A stretch of 8,441 nt of DNA from Caldifarciminota bacterium UBA3073 (GTDB lineage Bacteria > Hydrothermota > UBA3073), in contig DFBT01000030.1 of assembly GCA_002366725.1 (NCBI GenBank), positions 1,230 to 9,670 of the forward strand, written 5' to 3'. A program made the translations under genes and the position numbers. The notes below the pieces were generated by a model. The model saw nothing but the letters and a program-made list of their open reading frames with translations, did no database searches and was not told where the DNA came from. Of the stretch, positions 1 to 4,772 are shown one piece after another; the stretch's first letter is position 1; each line of letters begins with the position of its first letter.

Positions 1-240
1 AGGTCATTCAAAACCATTCTGTCATTTAAATTTGCACCGCGTCGTTTTAAAACATAATAAATACCCCTTCCGACACCTCTGTTTAATTATGAAATCTTGC
101 TTGTAACTTTCAGTATTTTAATGAGTTATGAAGAACTGACACCAATTTTTGTACGCCAAAAAGACCAATCAGGAGGTATATTATTATTTGTGTTATCGAT
201 TCCATTTAATCTTTCTCCATATCTTTTGTCCCCGAATTTC
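1..240. other. AT-rich stretch with no confident gene
   Basis: I see no convincing gene here. The only coding candidate is a 38-codon minus-strand reading frame, listed separately. No tRNA-like cloverleaf, promoter of good quality or long repeat was recognised. If the cassette reading of the neighbouring sequence is right, this stretch would be the beginning (minus-strand sense) of a further cassette that continues beyond position 1. Confidence 0.5.
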
Positions 241-242
241 AT
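126..242 (-). CDS. possible 38-residue protein of unknown function
   Basis: This minus-strand frame begins at an ATG that overlaps the GTTATAT box at 241-247 and ends at TAA (128-126). The product is short, polar and rich in Asn, Asp and Ser, with several aromatic residues (motif PPDWSFW). No family is recognised. Its start position, immediately at a putative cassette core box, is where cassette genes commonly begin. There is no ribosome binding site beyond the sequence of that box, and a frame of this length is easily found by chance in AT-rich DNA, so it is weakly supported. Confidence 0.22.
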   Translation of the reverse strand: MKFGDKRYGERLNGIDNTNNNIPPDWSFWRTKIGVSSS

Positions 243-377
243 ATAACGGGATGCGGATGAGCGAAGTGCCCCGAAGGGGCATTTTGGCTATCGTTCCCAG
301 CATAAAAGAAGTTTTTGCGAAGCAAAAATTTGGGTGAGCCCGCCTGTGGCGGACGAACCTTTTATGCTGTGTTATCG
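241..377 (-). repeat. degenerate attC-like site or hairpin cluster
   Basis: On the minus strand this starts with CGATAAC (377-371) and ends with GTTATAT (247-241); the outer five bases of the boxes pair. CGATAAC matches, at six of seven positions, the complement of GTTGTCG, which starts the upstream 55-residue-gene cassette, as expected for the R'' box of that cassette. The interior holds several separate hairpins rather than one long imperfect stem: CAGCATAAAAG (298-308) with CTTTTATGCTG (359-369), GCCCC/GGGGC (268-280), TTTTTGC/GCAAAAA (312-328) and CCGCC/GGCGG (340-352). The L boxes expected next to the R boxes pair poorly. It could be a long VCR-sized attC, or unrelated palindromic repeats inserted at an old attC. 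Confidence 0.4.
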
Positions 378-400
378 GCCGTTTCGCAGGGTTCATAGTT

Positions 401-568
401 TCAATTCATCACCGGAGCATTTAGAACTGCTCTCAAGATAGTGAATCCGTCTTCTCCTTCTGGAACCATGTTCACGATTTGCTCAAATAAATCTCGAATA
501 GATTGCGATGACCCGAATGCAAGAGTGGTAACGGAAAAGCTAAGCTGCGTGGCGGGTTGGCTCGCCAT
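401..568 (-). CDS. 55-residue cassette-borne protein of unknown function
   Basis: A complete minus-strand frame runs from ATG (568-566) to TGA (403-401). A purine-rich GGGGGAGG directly precedes the ATG and could act as a ribosome binding site, although the spacing is short. The product has a Ser/Thr-rich N-terminus, then an amphipathic segment (SIRDLFEQIVNMV), an acidic turn (PEGEDG) and a hydrophobic C-terminal helix-like stretch (FTILRAVLNAPVMN). No signal peptide or known domain is recognised. It lies 14 bases after the GTTGTCG core box (588-582), and the stop is 23 bases before CGATAAC (377-371). This is the compact one-gene layout of an integron cassette. The opposite-strand frame over the same bases (441-647) is a shadow that also crosses the attC-like site. 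Confidence 0.55.
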   Translation of the reverse strand: MASQPATQLSFSVTTLAFGSSQSIRDLFEQIVNMVPEGEDGFTILRAVLNAPVMN

Positions 569-581
569 CCTCCCCCTACTG

Positions 582-649
582 CGACAACCCTGTGCTCAGA
601 GCCTTCCCAGGCTCCACGATAGCCACGTCAGCTTCAGCGGGGGTTAGGC
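582..649 (-). repeat. attC-like recombination site of the protease cassette (68 bp)
   Basis: On the minus strand the site opens with GCCTAAC (649-643, a perfect RYYYAAC R'' box) and ends with GTTGTCG (588-582, R' box with GTT conserved). The three outer AAC/GTT pairs and the following CC/GG pair. Inner arms GCTGAAGC (left) and the complement of GCTCTGAGC (right) pair with one extra base, as in L boxes, and a GAGCC/GGCTC hairpin forms the centre. The inner pairing is weaker than in the site at 1504-1571. The protease stop codon lies 14 bases upstream, the normal place for an attC. Orientation is taken from the gene, because the site is nearly symmetrical. Confidence 0.62.
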
Positions 650-662
650 GCGACCATCCACT

Positions 663-1490
663 TCAGCGGATCATCAGCAACCGCTTCTGTGACTTGCCCA
701 CAACCCAGTTGTAGCTCGCCATCGTATCAAAGCCGAAGACTATGTCCACTTCCATTCCGATTGCTTTTTCGACATCAGCCAAGTCCATGACCAAGAATCG
801 TATCTCGCCGATAGAACGTCCGTTAATCTCCAAAGAGGGATACTTGTAAACCGGAATCAAGGCTTTCGCTCCCGTAGGATCAAGGGTCTCTTCAGGTTCT
901 TGCTCAATCAAATCTGCTCGAAGCATATCCAGACATTTGGCATTGAGAACAGAGAAGCCTGCACCGGTATCAAATAGTGCATTGAGCTTGTAGGAACCCA
1001 GGCTGGTCTTGAAGAACGCAAGGCCTGATTTAAAATGGAGATCCACCACCTGACCTCTTACCTCCCACTCAGATGGTACTACCTCCAGAAAGCCAATCTG
1101 CCCTTCCACAAAATTCAGGTACAGTGGTTTCTGATATAGGATATCCACACCAATTGTCATCACGACTTGGAATGGTAGACCCTGGAAATCTCCAGCATCA
1201 TCGGACTGGATGTTGACTACCACATCTGAAAAGTCATATCCAAGGAAAGAAACGATGCCTAATCTACACTGCTCAACTGCAGTCATTCTCAGGGCTCCCC
1301 TGATCTCGCCGGTACCGACTCTCTGAAAATCTGTTGAGAAAGACCGGCGGACGAAGGAAGGATTTGCTCCAGTATCTATCTGAGCATACCCTGATACTGC
1401 TCCTATTCGTACGGGTGCAAAGATTCGAAAGTTGTCAACGATAAAGTCTTCCACGACTTCCACCTCCGCTTCAACTTCAGCTAGAACCAA
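663..1490 (-). CDS. two-lobed retropepsin-like aspartic protease
   Basis: The 275-residue product has two copies of the aspartic protease active-site motif: DTGA at 39-42 (context AQIDTGANPSF) and DTGA at 174-177 (context LFDTGAGFSVL). Each is followed about 75 residues later by the hydrophobic-hydrophobic-Gly flap-strand pattern (TIGVDIL near 112-118 and IVFGFDTM near 250-257). This is a duplicated retropepsin fold that could form an active site within one chain, as in the gag-polyprotein aspartyl protease-like families of bacteria. There is no signal peptide or transmembrane segment, so a cytoplasmic enzyme is inferred; the substrate is unknown. The frame begins at TTG (1490) with no clear ribosome binding site, and the next in-frame Met is at residue 69, after the first DTGA, so the TTG or a nearby non-ATG start is needed. 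The N-terminus is strongly acidic (EVEAEVEVVED). The gene fills a putative cassette, 14 bases from the core box at each end. Confidence 0.85.
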   Translation of the reverse strand: MVLAEVEAEVEVVEDFIVDNFRIFAPVRIGAVSGYAQIDTGANPSFVRRSFSTDFQRVGTGEIRGALRMTAVEQCRLGIVSFLGYDFSDVVVNIQSDDAGDFQGLPFQVVMTIGVDILYQKPLYLNFVEGQIGFLEVVPSEWEVRGQVVDLHFKSGLAFFKTSLGSYKLNALFDTGAGFSVLNAKCLDMLRADLIEQEPEETLDPTGAKALIPVYKYPSLEINGRSIGEIRFLVMDLADVEKAIGMEVDIVFGFDTMASYNWVVGKSQKRLLMIR

Positions 1491-1503
1491 CCAAAGTAGC
1501 CGC

Positions 1504-1571
1504 GCCTAACGTTTGAGCTCAGCGGCTGGAAACGCGCAGCGGTTACAGTCCGCTGAAGCGATTTGTTGTAC
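1504..1571 (-). repeat. attC-like recombination site of the serpin cassette (68 bp)
   Basis: Minus-strand R'' box GTACAAC (1571-1565) and R' box GTTAGGC (1510-1504, perfect GTTRRRY) enclose a strong inner stem. TCAGCGG pairs with CCGCTGA (plus strand 1519-1525 with 1550-1556) and is continued by CTG/CAG (1526-1528 with 1546-1548), with one unpaired base at 1549. On the minus strand that extra base sits in the left (L'') arm, where attC sites classically carry an extrahelical base that sets orientation. The outer spacer bases do not pair, again as in attC. The serpin stop codon ends only four bases before the R'' box. This is the best attC candidate in the window. Confidence 0.75.
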
Positions 1572-1575
1572 GTTT

Positions 1576-2793
1576 TTATTTTGTTGGGTCAATAATTCTT
1601 CCAATAAATAAAATGCTTCCCGTTTGATTTTCGCGTATCAAAAATACAAAGGGGTGGTTTGCTCGAAACATTAGCGGCCTGCTAATACCTTCTAACGTAA
1701 TAACAGCCGTTGCTGCAGTAGCTTCTGTACCTTCTTCATTGACATCCACAAAAGCTTTGTGAATAACCTTGCTTATAAAGAGAGTTTTTTTGCCGTTCAT
1801 CCCAGAAAAATCCGCATTTCCAAATATAAATGCACTAGGCATGCCCATATCACTAAGCATTTTCGATAATTCAAATTCACAGGTAGTTTTAAACCTGGGG
1901 AGGCTGACAAAAATTTCTGACTTATAAGATCCTGTGAGGTCATCTATCCAAGCTTTTACACTATCATTTGTTAGATTTCTTTCAAACTCTACTAAGCCAT
2001 CAATCTCTTTGGGCAGAAAGACAACCATCGATAGATCATTTCCTTCGTATGGCAACTCAATAACACTAAAACCGCCGAAATCTTTCCATTTATATTCTGA
2101 TTTTTGGTTCATCATGGAAACTTTTATAGTTTTATCAGGGGAAATATAAAAATCGGTATAAATTGTGCTTTTTTCATCGAACCGGCTTAACCAATTTCCT
2201 TTGAAATAAATTGCGTTACAGAGAACCAATCTTGTAAGGGGATCGAGCATGCCCGATTTTATTAATTCTTTGATTTTCTGCTGTGTTTTATCTTCCACCC
2301 AAAGATTTATGGTTTTCCGTGCGGCATCAGTTTTTGTTGCAAAATCAACGTAATTCAAACCAACCCCATAGTATTTTTTATTCAGATCAAGAAAAGCATC
2401 CAAGAAATGATATCCCTTTTGCGCCCATAGTGAATTAGCTATACTAAGTTTAATATATCCTTTATTTTGAATGGTGTTTAGTTGTGACTGAAGTTTTGAA
2501 AATGAAGAATGTAGTGATTCCTGCCCCAAAGAAAAATGCAAAACTTCTGCCATTTCTCTTTCTGTTCGTCCTCTTGTACCTGCATATGTCATAGCAAGGG
2601 CTGTAGAAATACTGTAGGGTGAAAAGAATAAATTTCCTTTTTCCCCTTTGAGTTCTTGATATAAATCGAAACCGAAATCGCTATTACCTTTTACCACAGT
2701 TTGTAAATCTTCATTTGTATTAGCGAAGGTAAAAGAAGAAAATAAGAAAATAACTATCGTAATAATCAGTACACAAGTAAATTTGGTTTTCAT
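1576..2793 (-). CDS. secreted inhibitory-type serpin (serine protease inhibitor)
   Basis: The 405-residue product is a full-length serpin. An N-terminal signal peptide (residues 1 to about 24, hydrophobic core VLIITIVIFLF) implies export. Family landmarks are FSPYSI (57-62), NAIYFKGNW (193-201), the hinge EEGTEATAATAV (353-364), FRANHPFVFLIRE (377-389) and LFIGRIIDP (395-403). The small-residue hinge with Gly at P15 and Thr at P14 matches inhibitory serpins, which trap serine or cysteine proteases by loop insertion. Counting from P15 places P1 at about Gly369-Ile370, but the loop is one residue longer than in alpha-1-antitrypsin, so P1 and the target protease are uncertain. ATG at 2793 is preceded by AAAGGAG with good spacing. 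The gene sits between GTTGTAC (2820-2814) and GTACAAC (1571-1565), the ends of a putative integron cassette. Its base composition is clearly more AT-rich than the neighbouring protease gene. Confidence 0.95.
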   Translation of the reverse strand: MKTKFTCVLIITIVIFLFSSFTFANTNEDLQTVVKGNSDFGFDLYQELKGEKGNLFFSPYSISTALAMTYAGTRGRTEREMAEVLHFSLGQESLHSSFSKLQSQLNTIQNKGYIKLSIANSLWAQKGYHFLDAFLDLNKKYYGVGLNYVDFATKTDAARKTINLWVEDKTQQKIKELIKSGMLDPLTRLVLCNAIYFKGNWLSRFDEKSTIYTDFYISPDKTIKVSMMNQKSEYKWKDFGGFSVIELPYEGNDLSMVVFLPKEIDGLVEFERNLTNDSVKAWIDDLTGSYKSEIFVSLPRFKTTCEFELSKMLSDMGMPSAFIFGNADFSGMNGKKTLFISKVIHKAFVDVNEEGTEATAATAVITLEGISRPLMFRANHPFVFLIRENQTGSILFIGRIIDPTK

Positions 2794-2803
2794 TTTTTCT
2801 CCT

Positions 2804-3109
2804 TTATTTTTTCGTACAACATAAGATTAGGTGTACTAATGGAAAAAGCAATTGTTGCTTTCCGTGACTACCTATAATGAGGATTAGCTTTCTATCGCTA
2901 TCAATGTCCTTGGGTTTCAATTTTACTACCTCACTTACACGTAAACCTGCCGAATAAACCAACATTAGGATTGACCTGTGCTTTAAATTAGAAACGGCAG
3001 ACAGTATCTTCGAGACCTCCTCTTTACTCAATACCACAGGTAACTTCTTGTCCTTCCGAGGGCGCTTTATCTCATAAGTGCATCTCCTTTTAAAGGTAAT
3101 AGCGACATT
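2804..3109 (-). pseudogene. internal fragment of a XerC/D- or IntI-like tyrosine recombinase
   Basis: An open minus-strand frame from the stop at 3112-3110 to TAA at 2806-2804 contains EIKRPRKDKKLPVVLSKEEV, then HRSILMLVYSAGLRVSEVVK and LKPKDIDSDRKLILIIGSHGK. This is the start of the catalytic domain of tyrosine recombinases, including the first catalytic Arg in the GLRVSE motif. Homology stops near 2858; the remaining residues (QQLLFPLVHLILCC) do not fit the family, and the second catalytic block (HxLR...HT...Y) is absent. The N-terminal SAM-like domain is also missing: resemblance begins near 3073. A full enzyme is about 300 residues; only about 75 residues of homology remain. The longest start-to-stop frame begins at GTG 3037, but the homology continues upstream of it. 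The fragment is read in the same direction as the cassettes, unlike the usual integron arrangement. It could be a phage-type or Xer-like integrase rather than IntI. Confidence 0.8.
2814..2820 (-). other. core recombination box at the head of the cassette array
   Basis: The minus-strand GTTGTAC is the exact complement of GTACAAC after the serpin stop (1571-1565), and the identity extends one base further inward (GTTGTACG). It is the inferred 5' crossover of the serpin cassette (between G2820 and T2819). It lies inside the shifted tail of the integrase fragment, so the cassette begins where recombinase homology has already ended. Confidence 0.65.
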
Positions 3110-3118
3110 TCATATCGT

Positions 3119-3148
3119 ATTATATCCGCACCCAAGTTCGGATGTAAA
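3119..3148 (-). promoter_or_regulatory. possible sigma70 promoter upstream of the integrase fragment
   Basis: On the minus strand TTTACA (3148-3143) and TATAAT (3124-3119) are 18 bases apart. The perfect -10 and acceptable -35 suggest a promoter. Downstream an AAAGGAG and ATG (about 3068) are followed at once by an AGA TAA stop in a frame different from the recombinase, so whatever gene this once served has been replaced. Confidence 0.45.
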
Positions 3149-3183
3149 TTTCTTTTAATACATCCCACCTGTGCATCTGTAAT

Positions 3184-3212
3184 ATTATATCACCAATAGG
3201 AGGAAAAGTCAA
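3184..3212 (-). promoter_or_regulatory. sigma70 promoter within repeat copy 1
   Basis: Minus-strand TTGACT (3212-3207), a 17-base spacer and TATAAT (3189-3184) form a near-consensus promoter. It reads toward the integrase fragment and, beyond it, the serpin cassette. The same promoter is present in repeat copy 2 at the corresponding place. Confidence 0.75.
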
Positions 3213-3342
3213 GAAAAAATATATATTACTTCGGGGAAATTAAGGGAGCGGGCTGCTTTTTCTCTCTGGCACAGGGATGGAAACAATTGTGAGCACCTGC
3301 GGCAGGACTTCTGCCCGACGGCAGGCGGGAAAGTTCCGCAAC
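3184..3342 (-). repeat. promoter-bearing dispersed repeat, copy 1
   Basis: This stretch resembles 5296-5455 over its whole length. Shared blocks on the plus strand include ATTATATCACCAA, CTTCGGGGAAATTAAGG, GCTGCTTTTTCTC, CTGGCAC, TGGAAACAATT and a final CGCAAC; the spacers between them differ. Similarity fades beyond the CGCAAC on one side and becomes gappy past the TATAAT box on the other, near 3157. It contains the sigma70 promoter given separately and a GC-rich segment with local palindromes (GGCAG and CTGCC). No coding frame was found in it. Confidence 0.75.
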
Positions 3343-3441
3343 TACAATGCTTGCTACTTACTTCGAAGTCTTGTTACCATCGTTTTGAGATATTTCCACT
3401 TTCTTCTTTGAGACTGCTTTTCCAAATAGATCGTCGTCTCT

Positions 3442-3682
3442 TCACATATGTTTCAACTTTTTCTTGATCAATTTTTCTAATTCCTTTATTATTATCTCAT
3501 AATCAGGTAAATTTCCAATTTGCTTCTCAAATCTTACCCGCCAATTTCGCTTATAATCATCTTTGGTGATTTCACTTAAAAGATTGGGTAGATAAATATC
3601 ATAACCAAGTCTCTTTTTCAATTATATCTTCTGAAACACCTTTCTTGGAAGCTAATCTCTGAATTTGAGAGTAATTTATCAT
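3442..3682 (-). pseudogene. AbiEii-type nucleotidyltransferase toxin with internal deletion
   Basis: The ATG at 3682 lies seven bases after the AbiEi stop and opens with MINYSQIQRLASKKGVSED, the typical N-terminus of AbiEii/AbiGii nucleotidyltransferase toxins. After about 23 residues the frame stops (TGA 3601-3599). A shifted frame then gives the family-like C-terminus: YDIYLPNLLSEI, then NWRVRFEKQI, ending in a Lys-rich tail at TGA 3444-3442. Only about 75 to 80 residues remain of a protein usually near 260-300. The missing middle is where the nucleotidyltransferase active site (the GS motif and Asp residues) lies, so no activity is expected. The pattern is a large out-of-frame internal deletion. 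Confidence 0.75.
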
Positions 3683-3689
3683 AACCTAA

Positions 3690-4511
3690 CTAATGCCAGA
3701 CTAAATCGAGTATTTGTTTTCGGCCGACATTATCAATTAATCGCCAGTTATTCTTGTCTATTCTTTTCTCTGGTAAGGTGGGGTCAAATAAATCATAACG
3801 ATTTTTTACATATTTCTTTAACTCATTTATCAAATCCCGCTGTCCTACATTAAGAATTTCTAAGATATACCCCAGGCGTTTAGCCACCACATTCTTATTA
3901 TATTTGGTAACATAATTGCTCAATTTGGCAAAATCAATCTTATTTTTAGTTAGCCAGATTCCTTTGGCAATCTCGGTAATTCCTCCACAATATTGAGGAT
4001 GGGCTAAAGCATCAATAATGGTCTTTTCTAAATCAGAAATTCTCACCTTTTCATCTCTGGTTACCCATTCTTCTTTAACTCCCCAGATAAATTTATTCTT
4101 AACAAAAACAAGGACTAATTTATCCTTCATTTCTTGAGGGACAATCTGCCTTTGTGGAGAAGCCACAAAAATTTTAATCAACGGTTGAGTTAACATCCCC
4201 CAGTAATTCATAGAACTGTAAAAAGCAATATAATAGTCGGGAGAATTAACTACCTCTCTGGCTGCCACATACCAATTGCCAATATATTGCTCAGCACTTC
4301 CTAATTCCCGAGGTGCAATTAAAAATTTACCCGACTTCAGGCGAGTAACTATCCCTCGTTTGACTAATTCGCTTAATAAATCAGTGGATTCATTATATCC
4401 CTTACCAAGAATCCGCTGGACATCGTCAATCTTAAAGACAGGCTTATTTTCATCATAAAGCCTACTAATTAAATTGGCACTTACCTTGCCCAAAGTTTTA
4501 ACGAGTTTCAT
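3690..4511 (-). CDS. abiEi: AbiEi-family antitoxin / transcriptional regulator (type IV TA)
   Basis: The 273-residue product has an N-terminal winged helix-turn-helix (about 5-65: DDVQRILGKGYNESTDLLSEL followed by LVKRGIVTRLKSGKFLI). The AbiEi effector domain follows, with DYYIAFYSSMNYWG (about 92-105), IKIFVASPQRQ (about 112-122) and DLEKTIIDALAHPQYCGGI (about 160-178). AbiEi proteins repress their own operon and counteract the AbiEii nucleotidyltransferase toxin in type IV toxin-antitoxin or abortive infection systems. I chose ATG 4511 because AAAGGTGG precedes it; a GTG at 4520 lies within that ribosome binding site. The gene is full length and shows no defects, but the cognate toxin just downstream is deleted, leaving an orphan antitoxin. 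An inverted repeat upstream (4535-4555) is a plausible autoregulatory site. Confidence 0.88.
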   Translation of the reverse strand: MKLVKTLGKVSANLISRLYDENKPVFKIDDVQRILGKGYNESTDLLSELVKRGIVTRLKSGKFLIAPRELGSAEQYIGNWYVAAREVVNSPDYYIAFYSSMNYWGMLTQPLIKIFVASPQRQIVPQEMKDKLVLVFVKNKFIWGVKEEWVTRDEKVRISDLEKTIIDALAHPQYCGGITEIAKGIWLTKNKIDFAKLSNYVTKYNKNVVAKRLGYILEILNVGQRDLINELKKYVKNRYDLFDPTLPEKRIDKNNWRLIDNVGRKQILDLVWH

Positions 4512-4534
4512 AGTTTCCACCTTTTGTGTAAACT

Positions 4535-4555
4535 ATACAGTATCACATCCTGTAT
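4535..4555. promoter_or_regulatory. inverted repeat, possible AbiEi operator
   Basis: ATACAG (4535-4540) and CTGTAT (4550-4555) are perfect inverted 6-mers separated by nine bases. They lie 24 bases upstream of the AbiEi ATG, next to AT-rich hexamers that could be a -10 element on the minus strand. AbiEi antitoxins are known to bind inverted repeats in their own promoter, so an operator role is inferred from position and symmetry only. Confidence 0.45.
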
Positions 4556-4611
4556 TTTATACATTTTTAGTAGATTTATGGGTAACAAGGGTCGAGATGG
4601 AATTACGCGTG

Positions 4612-4628
4612 TGTTAGCGGAAGTGCAC
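4612..4628 (+). repeat. left 17-bp inverted repeat bracketing the PIN module
   Basis: TGTTAGCGGAAGTGCAC here matches the reverse complement of 5251-5267 at 15 of 17 positions, in inward-facing orientation. The stop codon of the small partner gene (TAA 4616-4614) lies inside it. Read on the minus strand, its outer part is CGCTAAC, the exact complement of the GTTAGCG at the other end, which is the behaviour of cassette end boxes. No clear target-site duplication flanks the pair. Confidence 0.7.
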
Positions 4629-4772
4629 CTTTTTCTTTTGCCTTATTAAATGACCAAATTTTCTTCGTAATAATTCAAGTTGTTCTTTTTCTGAAAGATG
4701 AGACAATCTCTGCTCTGCTTCTTTTTGAAGTTGCCGTTTCATTTCCACAGCATCAAATTTTTTACCTTTCAT
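4614..4772 (-). CDS. 52-residue putative antitoxin paired with the PIN toxin
   Basis: ATG 4772-4770 is preceded by GGGAGGTG at good spacing, and the frame runs to TAA 4616-4614. The product is very charged and probably helical: KGKKFDAVEMKRQLQKEAEQ, a middle LSEKEQLELLRRKFG, and a basic tail IRQKKKVHFR. The FDAVEMKR start followed by a Glu/Lys helix resembles the small proteins commonly encoded next to PIN-domain toxins. The start overlaps the end of the PIN gene by 11 bases, which implies translational coupling. The usual antitoxin-first order is reversed. The antitoxin role is inferred from the context and composition. Confidence 0.75.
   Translation of the reverse strand: MKGKKFDAVEMKRQLQKEAEQRLSHLSEKEQLELLRRKFGHLIRQKKKVHFR

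Larger units (their letters stand above)
241..2820 (-). mobile_element. integron-type gene cassette array without intact integrase
   Basis: Three modules in minus-strand order each open with a GTTnnnn box and close with its complement. Serpin: GTTGTAC (2820-2814) to GTACAAC (1571-1565). Aspartic protease: GTTAGGC (1510-1504) to GCCTAAC (649-643). Small unknown: GTTGTCG (588-582) to CGATAAC (377-371, one mismatch). In integrons the first and last boxes of one cassette derive from a single attC site of the circular form, so they should be complementary within a cassette while differing between cassettes, which is what is seen. The implied cassettes are about 1510-2819, 588-1509 and 247-587. Each gene fills its module, and the genes differ visibly in base composition (AT-rich serpin, more balanced protease). 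No intact integrase is in the window. Confidence 0.72.

Noticed and set aside
193..396. Minus-strand 67-residue frame and the overlapping plus-strand frame 149-337
   Set aside because: Both cross the hairpin cluster at 241-377, and the minus-strand frame runs into the end of the 55-residue-gene cassette; neither shows protein-like features.
441..647. Plus-strand 68-residue reading frame
   Set aside because: It lies opposite the 55-residue gene and runs through the attC-like site; no ribosome binding site and a composition typical of a shadow frame.
2804..3109. A functional integrase gene
   Set aside because: Both the N-terminal domain and the second catalytic block with the His and Tyr residues are missing, so it cannot be an active recombinase.
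4580..4619. 40-base spacer between the PIN and AbiE modules as a true attC site
   Set aside because: It has AAC and GTT boxes at its ends, but it is shorter than known attC sites and the interior arms do not pair.
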